A stretch of DNA of 64,000 bases from Nymphaea colorata. Lineage: Eukaryota; Streptophyta; Magnoliopsida; Nymphaeales; Nymphaeaceae. The translations under genes and the position numbers were made by a program. The notes below the pieces were generated by a model. It searched no databases. It saw nothing but the letters and a program-made list of their open reading frames with translations, and was not told the DNA's origin. The stretch is from the NCBI RefSeq assembly GCF_008831285.2, contig NC_045142.1, positions 19,409,354-19,473,353 on the forward strand. Reading direction: 5' to 3'. Positions 32,221-45,129 of the stretch are shown here, piece by piece (the stretch's first letter is position 1; the number at the start of each line of letters is the position of its first letter).

Positions 32221-35200
32221 TCACCAACAGAATGGGCGGGGATTATGAGAAAGTACTGATGATGTACCGCTTATGCAAATGAATCTATGTGATCTTTTAA
32301 ATATGATCTGCCTTCTCATGTCTCCACGTTAAATCTTTATTCTAGTCCAAATTCCATTTTTCTTCCCTGGGTTGCTTACGAAACTCTCAGAAAGCATGTC
32401 CGCATGAATAGCTTGTCGGTGTTTTAATCGAGGACAATCAAAGGATGACGAAAACAATATTTCAAAATTTTGATACGAACTCATCCTCGAACCGAGTGTA
32501 AGATTGTTAAGGCTGACATGTCCGAGTGTAGCTCTTTCTCTCTGCAAACACTATGGCAGAGTACCCGTCAATGCTTACATCTCGGTTAAACCCAAAATAC
32601 TGCTCCATATAGCTGTGTAAATTCCATGAAGGACATCTATGCAAAATTACATCCGTGTGACAATCTTTGGTTCATAACAAGGCATTTATAGGCATGTGTA
32701 TGAAATGTGAGCTCTTTGTGACATACGATATTTGCTAGCTACCTGTCAGATTGAAGTGTGTTTATGCGTCGTATATACAATGGAGAAATGACAAATGCGT
32801 TAATGGATCCTTCTCTTAAACCTGGGGGAAGTTGTAACTTTACATGTTGGACAACAGTTCTTCACTGTGCTTATATTGATCGAGGAACGTTTGATTCACC
32901 ATTAGAAAGCCAGGGTTGGCCATAACAATAGACTCTTGGGGACCAACCCCGCTTGCGAGTTTTGTATTCGTCTCTGTTAAAAGGAAACACTGCATGCCAA
33001 AATAATGATGAGATCAGAAACAAGGTCACAACCGGTGTATACACAAACAAGATAGAAAAATACCTTGCTGGACATTCCTTTGCTAATCAAGATATCAGAC
33101 ATGATGGGGAGAGGCATATATAAATCATCTTAGCTGCTGATTCAACCAACTCAGTTTGCTCCTTACCAAAATATCCCCTGCTTTATGAAAACAAGGCATG
33201 TTGTCATTTACCCATTGGCTTCCTATGCTCAAAAGCATGCAAAGGTGTTCCAAATTTACGTTGTAGAGTTATGCACACCGTACCCAGTTGCGCCTTGGGT
33301 CAACAATTCATGATGAGCCCACCAACTTCTCGGTGAGAAGGCTACAGTGAGAAACAATCGACAGTTTTTTTACATGCAAAATTTTTATCAAATCTTACAT
33401 ACAAACCGTAATAAATGAGATATCGTACTGGTACCCATACTCACCTTTGTTTCTTTATGCAGAATTCCCAGAGATGGGGTCCGACCTGTCGGTAAGAGGT
33501 CTAACTGTTCTTGGTGTCTTTACTAGGGATAATCAGACCAAGGACTATACTAGGGCATAACTTTCTATCTTTTCCACTTGCTTGCAGCTTCTACCATCAA
33601 CATCACAGGTATACCCCTCCTCTCTGTCTCTAAGTCTTTCCCCTTTCAGAATCTGACGGTTTTTGCTTTTCTTTTCTCCTACTTTTTCCTTCCATTCCAA
33701 AAGAGACGTGAACCAAATTAGTGAAATCAAAAGCTTCTAATTCTCCTGTTTCACTCTCCCATTGATCTGGACGACCAGGCATGATGCATATCTTTTCCAT
33801 TTGGTCATCTCTTCCTTGAGGGAGATGATTTCAAGTTGGTTTCTTGGTCCACATGCCTAGATAGATTGCAAGATCCTATGTGATTAGACCAATTTTTGTT
33901 CTTAAAAGACCTTCTCATCTAACATCAAGAAGAAGTTAGTACAACAAAATCGACTTATGTCATAGAAAGGCTGAATCTGAGTCATTGTTTGCTTTTCATG
34001 AATATTGGTCATTACTGCTTGTGAAAACTGGCGACAACAAAACCTCTAAAAGGGTTCAGGTCAGAATTTTCTTTTGCACAAGTTTAAGCCAAAAACAGAA
34101 ACACAGGAAAAACTCTTTCAGACACAAACTAATTTTGTGTCATTGGTTCATTACTCTCAGGTTAATCAAGCACATTTGGATCTGTCAAACCCACACAAGT
34201 GCGTCATTTTGAAACACTAATTGAGTTGCTACTTGCTTATATGTTTACTACATAATTGGCAGCACCTACATTCATGTGGCATTTTTTAATTCTATCTTCC
34301 AAAATGAATGACAAGGTGCTCGTTACCAGAAAAATAGTTCTTTTTAAAAAATTTAAAAATGATATGGTTGGGAGAGATCAAAGGAGGGATGGGGGTTGGT
34401 GGGTTGGACATCGTAGGATTAATGGTGTTTCTCTTCCTGGGGTTGGATTGGTGGACGAAAGTTGATCTGGAGGCATTTTGGTGTAAGGATAACCACGTTG
34501 AAGAACTAAATATTTTTTGGTCATCAAAAATATATGCGCACCCAGGCAAAACTAATTCAAGCAGTAGTCCACGAACTACAACTAATTAATTATGAAATCT
34601 CCCTGCTGGTCTCGAACAGTATATTCCACTTTCCATACCCTTTTGAATGATCTGTGGAATTTTTCAATAATGACTTTTGTCATTTATTTGTATTTAGATA
34701 AATTCTAAGAGAACAGAAAATGGAATATCATGACCAGTTGTATAGAAAAGAATGACAATCCCTAGCCATACTTAAATACCTCGAAAATTTTGAAGTTCTT
34801 CAAACATTCTTGTCGGCCCCTGATTTTTCTAATGTTAATGTATCTTGCTGGTAAAGTGTAAACATGTCAAATTTCAGTTAACTTGAAATGTCTTAGTAGC
34901 ATTGTCTCTGTGTTGTTTTGGTTATGCAATCGAGTCCTCTCCGGGACTGAATGTCTGTGGACTGTGATGAAGGGGTAATTGGATATCACTGCCTGTACAT
35001 GAAGTCATTTGTGCTTCTGGTTTGTTATGAGGGAGAATGCATTGGAATTGGTTGATCTTATGTCATCAGTATGACTAAACATGCTTTACATTTATTTGCG
35101 GATGGTTCTTACTGCTCCCATTCTAATGAAACCGGGTTTTATTTCCAGTCTAAGTAATTTGTTTCAGAAAATTCTATTCATAACCTGTTTTAGTAAGAAT

Positions 35201-36244
35201 TTTTTCCTCTGCATTCATTGTTTAACATCCCCAGTGGGCTTACTTTTATTTGTGTTGTGAAATTTGTGCATCACCCTCTGAACTTGTGCTACTAAGATCT
35301 ATGGGGCAACCTTTGGATCAGGCTGGTTAGACTTGGAACTGATTTGACTTATACCAGGAAATGGATAAGGAACCCTTCTATTCTCACGATACGTCAACAT
35401 GGATAAGGAACCCTTCTATTGTCACATTGCAATGATGCACGCTTTTGGGCCAGCTTTTGCAAATCTTCGACAATTAAGTTCCTTTCAAATCCCTTGCCAC
35501 TTGAAAAAAGTTTAACCAGCAAGATCTTTGAAAATTTACAAGTTCATCATAGGAAAACAGCAATGATATACGATTTCAGAAATCATTGCATCATTTAACA
35601 GATGATTGGCAGATAGAATTGGTTGTAAGGCCTGGGCAAACGGATAAATAGCAGTGGACTCTGTTGTGCATGCATCATGCTCAATGAAACATTTGTTGGT
35701 GTACACATCTGATTTCAGAAATGCCAAAGCACTAGTAGCAGGCAAAACATCTGATGAAGGGGGGCCATAGTCATGCAGTCGGATATGAGGTGGTGATGTT
35801 GATGCCCCGAACACTTCAATGAAGGTCAATCGTGTGTTGCTTTTGGAGATTTCAGCTTGATTATTGGCAAACAAACATTTCAAATCTGTCACCTTAGCAC
35901 CACTTTGGCCAACAGAAAATTGATCCTTTTTTTTTTCTAGTTGAAAAATTGATGATCTCAATTGGAACCATAATGGCAAATATTTTTCATATTACCGACC
36001 TTGCAAGCCTGTGGAAACAAATTGAAGATTGAAGTGCTCATGGGCAACTAACCATATGAAAATTTTCTAATGAACAAAAGAACATCCACTCTGCAATTGC
36101 ACTTGAGGGACAGAACTTGAGGAAATGGCTTTGGGGGCTCATTGTCTTCAGAGTTTAGGGCTTTTATTTTTCCACTATGATCATACACATGGATCTATCT
36201 CAAGTTGTAGAGTTTAGTAAACTACATCATGAGTTCATCAAGTC
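32221..36244. other. Intergenic DNA of duplication unit B, with empty hAT site
   Basis: Collinear with copy A 3013-8109 minus the hAT insert. The pre-insertion site ATTAGAAA is single at 32901-32908. The signal-peptide-like frame of copy A lacks its ATG here (ATA near 33559). Apart from the minus-strand frame at 35536-35979 I see no gene. Confidence 0.6.
35536..35979 (-). CDS. Uncharacterised open reading frame, 147 codons, copy B
   Basis: An open minus-strand frame beginning M-P-L-W-F-Q-L-R-S. It contains a Lys-rich stretch (E-K-K-K-D-Q-F) and ends P-M-M-N-L. It has no signal peptide, membrane segment or motif I recognise. Copy A carries a stop in the same frame. Most differences between the copies are substitutions, with one in-frame 3-bp indel. 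It could be an exon of a decayed gene or chance; without transcript support it is doubtful. Confidence 0.25.
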   Translation of the reverse strand: MPLWFQLRSSIFQLEKKKDQFSVGQSGAKVTDLKCLFANNQAEISKSNTRLTFIEVFGASTSPPHIRLHDYGPPSSDVLPATSALAFLKSDVYTNKCFIEHDACTTESTAIYPFAQALQPILSANHLLNDAMISEIVYHCCFPMMNL

Positions 36245-36545
36245 GATCATTTTTTTCTCAAATTAGCGATTTTTTTGAGGAACCAACAAAATGTCTCCCT
36301 CCCATAGCTTTTAGAGAAGTTTAGAGAGAGGGTCTCAGTTTAAAAGAATGACACAAAAGGGGCCTTGGGCCCCTTTTACAAATTTATCCCTTACAATATG
36401 GTGAATATCGTGTGTATCGTACAATACACTCAATATGCACATGATATGCTGGCGTATCGCGTATCCCATATCGCCTGGGTTTTCTTCACCTACATAAGTC
36501 GTATCGTATGATACTGACACTAGTGTACCCTATGTGAGCCAATTG
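36245..36545 (-). repeat. CGATA-rich dispersed repeat (hAT-like family), copy B
   Basis: Same repeat as 8110-8425 at the corresponding place, so it predates the duplication. It resembles the left end of the element at 53055-54170 in opposite orientation. It lies just upstream of the BMT5-like fragment in both copies. Confidence 0.5.
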
Positions 36546-36597
36546 AATGAGCAACTAGTGGTGGACCATGAAATGTTTTAATTCATAGTTGTTGCAG

Positions 36598-36900
36598 GGA
36601 GCGTAGCATCAGGAGATAACAGAGAATCAACTGTGTTGTCATAAGTTGCAAGGGTCGAGCACCTACTTTGGACTGTTGTGCAGCAGCACAAAGATCTGTT
36701 GATAGGATTCTTTAACAACGTGATGGAACTATTGTCTCATGACCATGGCGAAGTCCCTGTTACTCACAAGCAAGGACTCACAAGCAACGGTGTCCCTACA
36801 ACAAGTGGGAATTGGGGAAAACAGTAGAGAAGAACGTGTTTGTGCTTATGGAGGCCTCACAGTTCAGGCTGAGATCTTTTTCTTGAGGAGACAGCAGAAT
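36598..36900 (+). pseudogene. Fragment like DUF2431/BMT5-type rRNA methyltransferase, copy B
   Basis: Here the frame stays open longer than in copy A: V-Q-Q-H-K-D-L-L, then G-F-F-N-N-V-M-E-L-L-S, then G-E-V-P-V-T-H-K-Q. That is the family order of a GFF-helix followed by the GEVHVTHK strand. A duplication of about 14 bp (ACTCACAAGCAA repeated near 36777) then breaks it. The frameshifts in A and B are at different places, so the ancestor at duplication time was less damaged than either copy. No 5' exons are seen. Confidence 0.5.
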
Positions 36901-37019
36901 CGGATCATGTTGTTTCAATATTATTTTTTTTATGTTTATCGCAACTGCTTTTAGTTGGATTTTTCAATTGCTAATGGACTTGTGTTTAAGTTAGAAGGCA
37001 GCAGCAGCATATATGAATC

Positions 37020-37680
37020 AATGGTCTCTCAATTCTTAAATTTGAATTCCTTTTCAATCAAACAAAGTACTTTCAATTTCAGAATGAAGATTTGAAGTTA
37101 TCAAATACTGGTGAAAATTAGAATTGGATGAAATTGGTATGAAAATTTCAATTCCATTTTCAAGTGAAATTTTCATTTCAGCTGAATCAAACGCCACTAA
37201 GTGAGTTCATGATTTTTTTTCTTTTAATTCTTATTTCCTTCATCTTTTATCTTATTTCTTTTCTCTCTTGCTCATTCTTCCTCACGTCACCTTGGATAAA
37301 GGACTGAAACAAAGAGGCAGCACATCCTTTAAGGTTCCGCAAGGGTAGGCTCGTTGGCATAACTCGCTGCTGCTTGGAAAGACAGAAGGTCGACCAGCCT
37401 CTCTTTCTTGAGATCGAGATACATGTGCCACCGAGCGGCGTACGCAACGAGCGTACGCTAGGGGTGAACCCAAATATGTGTATGTAAAGTTCAAATATTG
37501 ACCTTAGTGAATAAAAGGTATATGTGCATATTTAATTGAAGGTCTTATAGGGTGGTTTGTAGTACATATATGTAAAGTTCCAGTAATGTCCTTTGTGCTA
37601 GAAAAGGTATATGTGCATATATACTTGAATGCCCTTGCATTGCATGGACAAAGCATATATGTACTTAGCCTTCATGCTGC
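37020..37680. repeat. AT-rich spacer and 88-bp tandem pair, copy B
   Basis: Counterpart of 8840-9479. The two diverged 88-bp units lie at about 37478-37660. Relative to copy A there is a small extra segment near 37335-37390. No gene is seen. Confidence 0.5.
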
Positions 37681-38218
37681 ATGCATTATTTCGAGCAAAG
37701 GAATTAAGATGGTCAGGAAGAAGAAAAAAAGGAGAGAGTGAATTCTGCTGAAGGAAGGAAGGAGAGCAAAGGTTGTTGGTGAAGAAAGTTTGGCCTCGAA
37801 GCAAAAATGGTGACAATGACAACAAAAGAAAATGATGGTGAGTTTACAATGATGTCGGGCTATGGTTTTTTGTTCATGCACGTTAAATGACAAAGGCAAT
37901 GGCTTCTGCAAGGCATTTTTTTTTACAACTGGACATTTGAGGAAATCAAATGAGCACTTCCTGAGGAACTGAAGGCGAAGGTGATGACAGAGCTTAAAAA
38001 GAAAAAAGGAAATGTCGACACAGAAGGTAACGAATGCATCCCAGTTCATATGGAAGGTAATGTTAGAGACGAAATAATGAGTTCAACCTAGTTGATGTGG
38101 TAGATAATGTTACGATGTAATGGGTTGGAGATAGTTCGCTTGAGATAACAAAATTGAGGCATAACGAATGTGTGAGATAACGACATCAGGGGATAAGTTT
38201 ATGCATTCTAGTTTATCT

Positions 38219-38351
38219 CATTATATTTTGTAACCATTCCTCTCATTAATGATCGACGGAATGGGGAAAGACACATGTATAAAGTAGGCGATAAGTACAT
38301 GGAAATGAGATAGTGTGATTGCATAATAAAAGGAACGGTTACAAAGTAATG
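38219..38351. repeat. Inverted repeat near MULE left end, copy B
   Basis: Arms 38219-38250 and 38321-38351 share the core GGAA(T/C)GGTTACAAA. Same element as 10001-10132, slightly more diverged. Confidence 0.55.
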
Positions 38352-38569
38352 AGACAACAACGCGTCTACCACGAAGGCCATAAATGGTAACGAGAGAAAG
38401 AGATAACAACTAGTCTACCACTAAATGACATAAGACAAGGCCCGATCGACAGATTTGATGGTGAGATCATGTTGAATGTTATTTGATGGAATGTATTTAT
38501 ACATGAAACAAATATTCATGAGATAATGTTAAAATGTTATTTACTTTTTGTCGACTTTATGCATTGCAG

Positions 38570-40890
38570 ATGGCACAGTGCATGAAATATCTACATCATC
38601 GGATGGCGACGAACAAAAGATTGAGTCAGTTTGCGAGGAAATGAAGTATTCCGAGGGACATGTTCCTTCTATAGGAATGGAGTTGAAGACGAAGGAGATC
38701 GAAGAACGTGGTTCTACTGTATGATTGGATCTTCCTACTGTAGGAATGGTGTTCGAGATGGAGAAACCTGAAGAACGTGCTCATGATGTAGGGAGTTTGA
38801 TATATGGAGGACACAACATACGGTTTCTACAATTTTTATGATCTTCACCATGGGTTCAGTGTAACCAAAAACAAGATTGATACAAGGTGTAGTTGTACTA
38901 ATAATTTGGAGTTGGGAAGGCATCCAAATGGAAAATATTGTATTTGTAAAGTGAAAATTGAACACAACCATTCATTGGCACCTTCTCACCTGAGCCGCAT
39001 GTTGAGGTCGCATTGCAAATTGTCATCGTCGCATGCTGAAATAAGTGAGCTGGTGGATGATGTAGGCATATCGCCAAGGAAGGCATATAACCTATTTGTT
39101 AAAGTAGAAGGTGGTCGTGAGAATGTTCCATTCACACGCATGGATCAGAGAAACCACTTGAGGAGAAAGAGGACAAAATCGATGAAAGGAGGAGAAACTA
39201 TGGCATTGGTCAAATCCATTTAGATGGACAAGGATGGTTATTTTACAAATATCCTATGGGCAGATTCAAGGTACATATTAGACTATGAATGTTTCAATGA
39301 TGTAGTTATTTTTTACACAACCAAGAAAGTCAATAGCCACGGGTGGCCTTTTGTTTAGTTTGTGGGGGTGATTCATCACTCTAAGAGTTACATTTCCGGT
39401 GGTGCATTCTACTTTAATCAGACTACTAAAACATTTGAGTGGTTGTTCATGGTATTCACCAAAACCATGAATGGGAAGCACCTCAAAGTTGTATTGACGG
39501 ATGGCGATAGTGCAATAGCGGCTATAGTGCCCCTTGTGTGGCCAAAAGCGCATCATCATTTGTGTTTGTCGCATATATTCCAAAATGCAGCGAAGAATAT
39601 ATAACATGTAATGAATCAAAAAACTGGCTTTAAGGAGAGTTTTGCAAATTGTGTCCTTAAGTGCAAATATGGTGAATTGTTCGAATGTATGTGGACACAA
39701 CTGATTGAAACATAAAACTTACAGAAAAATATGTGACTTAAAAAAGTATATAAGGACAAAGAAAAGTGGGCATTGGCATATGGAAGACAATACTTTTATG
39801 CAGGCATGATAAACACATAGAGAGTAGAGAGCATGCACGGCACATTGAAAAGGGGATTGTACTCTGGCTTACAAATATGTTGTTTCATGAAACACTACGA
39901 TAAAATTTTTGTATAGTCTTAGAGACTATGAGCTTGAAGATGACATCAAAACATTTCTTTGTCGGCCTCAAGGTCAGGGTATGAATATCCTTGAGCGAGC
40001 TGCAGCTGTATACATACTAACTGCATTTGAATGGTTTAAGAAAGAGACCATTCAAGTGACTAACTGTGACATAGAATTACATGCACAACAATCAAGGCCA
40101 CGTATATCATATGACAAAAAGGGGGAAAGGTTCGACTAAGATCAACGATGTGTTCGTGAACTACGTCATCGAAATAGGTAATGTCGAATGTTCTTGTAAG
40201 AAATTTGGATTGAAAGGTATTTTGTGTTCCCATGCTCTAAAGACTCTCAATCGAAAGAACATTCAGGAACTGCTAGAGAGATATATCTTAGGTAAATGGA
40301 CCAAAATTTGAAGATGGAGTTAATGAAGATTTCTCCCAGAATTCCTTCTTATGATGGTCATAAGCCTCGCAGCCTACCCGCTACTAGCATCTGTGTAGGA
40401 CACTAACGTATGTTGTAGACCTAACAACAAAAAAGGATCAGACTTATGAATACATGATGCAGTTGTCGTACATAACTGTAGAGAATGTTTCGAATCTATT
40501 CTGTGACAGAAGGCGTCAATGAAAAGCTAGCCTGAAGTAGCATGTCCCCTCACCCTAGACCCCTCAAAGATGAAGAAGAGCCATGGTTCTGCTAATATGG
40601 TGTTCGATAATAATGTCTCGGTGAAGGTTGTAAAATAAGAGAGCACTACTCTATCAGTCACTGCTTTCAAGAGGAAGCCAAACAGGAGTTTGCGTAGGAC
40701 AAAAAGCACGCTGAAGAAAAGAGGTAGGACTAAAAAAATCAAGCCAGAAAATCATCCCTCCAAAAAGTTGATTATGTTTCATATACAAATGGTGCAGTTG
40801 AGACCTGCATGCTGTCCACATGTATGCAAGATGTGTATGATCATGGCAGTTTTACAGAACTCCTAGTAAGTTTATTATATTATACGCATT
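38570..40890 (+). pseudogene. FAR1-type MULE transposase, longest copy (B)
   Basis: 38804-39223 encodes a FAR1 DNA-binding region (F-Y-N-F-Y-D-L-H-H-G-F-S-V, then Y-C-I-C-K-V and E-H-N-H-S-L), ending in a basic stretch. The MULE core follows at about 39224-39604: D-G-Y-F-T-N-I-L-W-A-D-S-R, then F-V-G-V-I-H-H-S-K-S, T-D-G-D-S-A and H-L-C-L-S-H-I. The SWIM finger is at 40081-40311 (V-E-C-S-C-K-K-F, then G-I-L-C-S-H-A-L). A very basic tail lies at about 40660-40760. The family's first catalytic Asp (normally F-D-T-T-Y) is Tyr (TAC 39314-39316). Stops lie at 39221-39223, 39356-39358 and 39602-39604. All three stops and the Tyr are also in copy A, so the gene was inactive before the duplication. 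Confidence 0.88.
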
Positions 40891-40989
40891 ATGTATGTTT
40901 GAATTTTAACCATATTATGATAATCGATATTGTTTAATTGTTATAGTGTCACATGGATTCAGTTCATAAATGCCAATTGTAGCCAACTA

Positions 40990-42780
40990 TCTCAATGTAT
41001 CATACAGTAAATGATCTTGTAACAGCCATTGAGTCAAAGACAAAATAATGTGATAACTATGCACAAACCTGGTGCAAGAAAGGATATGACAAGGCACATA
41101 GTGCCAAAGATAACAACCACTATACCATAATGATCGAACTCGATAACAACTAAAATGACTGGAATGGATACGAAAGAATAAGAGAACAACGGCTCTGCCA
41201 AGAAGATGATAAGTAAACGGAGACGAATTAATGTGATAACAATAGGAAGGGCTATGCGAATGATATAACAACGGAACGTGGTAAGTAAATGGGCACAAAA
41301 AATGCGATAAATTAAAGTAACAAAACAATGAGATAGCAACGAGTGTACAATAACGAAAGAATATGATAAGGACTGGAATGGCCGGAATATATATGAGAGA
41401 ATAAGATAACAATGTATCTGCCAAAAAGATGATAAGTAAATAGAGATGAATTAATGCGATAACAATAGGAAGGGCCATGCAAATGAGATAACAATGGAAG
41501 GTGATAAGTAAATTGACAGAAAAAATATGAGAAATTAACATAACAAAATAATGAGACAAAAATGAACGTACAATAACAATAGAACGTGACAATGACAGGA
41601 AGAGCCATAACAAATATGAGAGAATAACAATGAGTCTATTATATCAGTTTGTTATTTGAGAGGGAAGAGCACACAATATGTAATATCACATGATATTTCT
41701 AACACTCATTCAGCTACATTTAATTAAGCCATCAATTGTTGACGTTGTAGTAAATGAAAGCAGTCGATAATGGAAACACACAACATTTGAGCAACATTCC
41801 TTTGCACTGTGTTGATCAGCAATACAAAAAATAGAAACGTATCACTATGATATGTACTCTTGCATGCAGGTGCATTAAATGTGGTATAGCAAGAACAATT
41901 TGGACTATATTCATAAATACAAAAGTGGCAATGACAACGATACTGTATGAATTGTGACAATACACATCTCAACTACAGTATTTGTTTTATGATAAAAAGA
42001 CATTTATTAAGAGACAAATTAATGCAATAACTACACGAAGGGCTGTCCAAATGAGATAACAATGGAAGGTGATAAGTAAATAGACACCAAAAATGTGATA
42101 AATTAACGTAACAAAACTATGGGATAACAACAAGTGTACAATAACGGTAGAACATGACAATGGCAAGAAGGCCCAGAACGGATATGAGTGAATGGGATAA
42201 CAATGCATCTGTCAAGAAGACAATAAGTAAACAGAGACAAATTAATGCGATAACAACAAGAAGGGCCGTGCGAATGAGATAACAACGGAAGAGGATAAGG
42301 AAATGAACACAAAAAAGCAAAAAAATTAACATAGCAAACAATAAGATGACAACAAGTGTACAATAATGAAAGAACACGATAACGACTAGAATGGCCGGAA
42401 TAGATACAAGAGAATGAGATAACAATGCGTCTACCAAAAGTTGATAAGTAAATGGAGATGAATTAATGTGATAATGACAAGAAGTGCCATGCAAATGAGA
42501 TAACAATGGAAGGCGACAATTTCATGGAAACCAAAAATGCAATAACATAACGAAACAATGATATAACAACAAGTGTACAATAGTGATAGAATGTGGTAAT
42601 GATGGAAAGGCCTAGAATGGATACAAGAGAATGAGATAACAATGTAGCTACCAAAGGACAATAAGTAAATGGAAATGAATTAATGTGATAGCAATAAGAA
42701 GGGCCATTCGAATGAGATAACAACGAAAGGCGATAAGTAAATGGACACCAATACTTTGATAAGCAAATTTACAAATGTGT
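40990..42780. repeat. Internal satellite-like array 1, copy B
   Basis: Blocks at 40995-41640 and 41985-42780 with the period-218 unit, separated by the 270-bp box at about 41630-41935. Unit number and order correspond to copy A, so the array was inherited rather than re-amplified. One more stretch lies at 45400-45790. Confidence 0.8.
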
Positions 42781-42849
42781 TAATTAAAAGAAATTGTTAC
42801 AAGGACATGATATAAAACAGAAATGGTTACAAAGACGACATCATTCAAA

Positions 42850-44070
42850 TTTCAGAACGTCTACTTATTTGAAGTAAGTTTCTAATATAACTTCTAATGC
42901 TATTGGTAACATCAGCATGGGTGAAGCTTGGTTTCTTTCCAAACGTTTTCTTCTGCATGTATTTCATCGTGAACACAATCTAGTCATAGTTGTTTCTTTC
43001 TTGTGGGCATTTTATTGGTAAAAGTTTGTCGTCGTCCAACATTGTGATGCCAAAGACATGTTTGAGGTAATAATTCTGTAAAAAAACCAAAACTTATTAA
43101 GAAAATATTAAGAAGTTATCGAAACAATAGTTCAAGCTGAACTACATACTAGTCTGTAAAGGTCTTCCATAATTTGGTAGTCGACATAGCCTACATACAG
43201 ATCATATATCTAGTTTTTTGACGTTGTAATGGACGTACAACACCCAATGTGTCTTTTCCACCCATACGAAAGTAAATAAAACCTGAAACATACAGGTGTT
43301 AGAGAGAAACCAGATTATCATAAAATAAGAGCAAGAGATTTAAGAATATACGAAAGTGGAACAACCATTTCAACGCCAGTGATGGAATGGTGAAACATTT
43401 TCTATGACATCTGCCATCAAAGCCACAGTATCATCCGACAATGGAAACAACACAACATGTTGTTAAACATCCATCAGTTTGATAAAGTCTTTCCCCAACA
43501 TGAAGGTCATGTAATTGAATAAGATGAATGATACATACCATGAAAACTGCTTTTATGGATACCTTCCAAGTCCTAGATTCTGACGCCTATGCTCTAAGAG
43601 GTCAACAAATAATTCAGACCAATATTGATTACTTGCTTGCGAGGGAGGAAGTCTTCAATGTAAATAGAGAATAGATTGTCCTTAAGTTCCCTAGAAGCGT
43701 CTTGGACTTGCTGGCTGGTGCACTAGACTTGCCAGCTGCTTTGCTGGACTTGCTGGCTGGTTTTTTGGCCGAATGAGTTTTGGAGTCACAAGCTCATTTA
43801 ATGGATTAAGTGACGGGTTTGCTGCATTTGCCTGGTGGTTTTCTTGTTGAACGCACCCTCGTTGTTGCAAAGCCCTCCAAACTTGTCCTCGATGGTCTTC
43901 TTCTCCCTCACCATGGAGTCTGCCTTTCTATCAACCTCAATCTGCCAAAATCTATTCGAAGCCACCTCTTTTGTTATGGCAAATCGTTTCGAAAATATCA
44001 TTCCCGCCTGTATCATATGTCAGTATTGGGGAAACGAAATCCATTTATTTTCAAAATTTATGTAAACGGT
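42850..44070 (-). pseudogene. Ulp1-like (C48) gene on minus strand, fuller but disrupted, copy B
   Basis: The catalytic His-Trp motif is kept (K-T-H-W-V-L-Y-V, about 43225-43260). At the Cys position the frame reads N-N-Y-D followed by a stop (TAG, about 42980) and then I-V-F-T-M-K-Y-M. The Lys/Ser/Ala-rich linker is longer than in A, with S-K-S-S-K and P-A-S-K-S repeats at about 43695-43785. About 280 bp of extra coding DNA (43373-43655), with E-L-F-V-D-L-L-E-H-R-R-like text, are present here and missing in A. The two copies lost the catalytic Cys by different changes (Tyr in A, stop in B). Confidence 0.68.
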
Positions 44071-44089
44071 CTGTTCATATAGTTGTCAT

Positions 44090-44133
44090 ATTTATATGTA
44101 AGAACAACATATGACTGTATATACATATATATA

Positions 44134-44164
<31 letters not shown>

Positions 44165-44325
44165 AACAACAACATTATCTCATCTATGATATAACCATAA
44201 TATTGTCATATTTATATCTGTAACAACAACGCTATCTTATCTATGATATAACCATATGATTGATTGTCATATATATATGGGGAACAACAACACTATCTCA
44301 CATATGTGATATATATATATGATTG

Positions 44326-44363
<38 letters not shown>

Positions 44364-44902
44364 CAACAAAATTATCTCATCCATGATATATACCTATGAT
44401 TGTCATATATATATATGTGTAACAACAACATTATCTCATCTATGACATCATACATATATGTGTAACAACAACATTATCTCATCGATGATATACACATATG
44501 ATTGTCATACATATATGTATAATAGCAACATTATCTCATCTATGATATAACCATATGATTTTCATATGTATATGTGTAACAATGGTTATGTCATTCTTCG
44601 ATCATTGAAAACCATATGTTCACATTAGATCTAAAAAAATGACAACCTAATTGACATGTATATCCATACCAAACTTACGTGGATGTTTGAGCATCAATAA
44701 TACTGCTCATACACATTTATACACGTATGGTTTCCATATATGCACACAAACGATCAGAGATAATGGTGCTTATGTCACACTTCGATCATTGACAAACATA
44801 AAATAACACATTCAGTAACACATTCAGCTATACCAGTTGGTTATGTGAGAGGGAACAACACACAATATGCGTTGAATCGTCTATGATATAACTATATGAT
44901 TG

Positions 44903-44982
<80 letters not shown>

Positions 44983-45050
44983 TAATAGCAACACTATCGC
45001 ATATATGATATAGCCATATGATTTTCATATGTATATGTGTAACAATGCTT
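44090..45050. repeat. Minisatellite with (TA)n and (TG)n tracts, copy B
   Basis: Same unit as 15270-16110 (ACAACATTATCTCATC, then GATATAACCATATGATT). Simple tracts sit in different places and lengths: (TG)n at 44139-44163, and (TA)n at 44326-44361 and 44905-44978. The tract lengths clearly changed after the duplication. Confidence 0.75.
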
Positions 45051-45129
45051 ATGCTACACTTCGATTGTTGAAAGCCAAATGTTCACATTAGATCTTAGAA
45101 AAATAAGAACCTAATTGACATTTGAGCAT

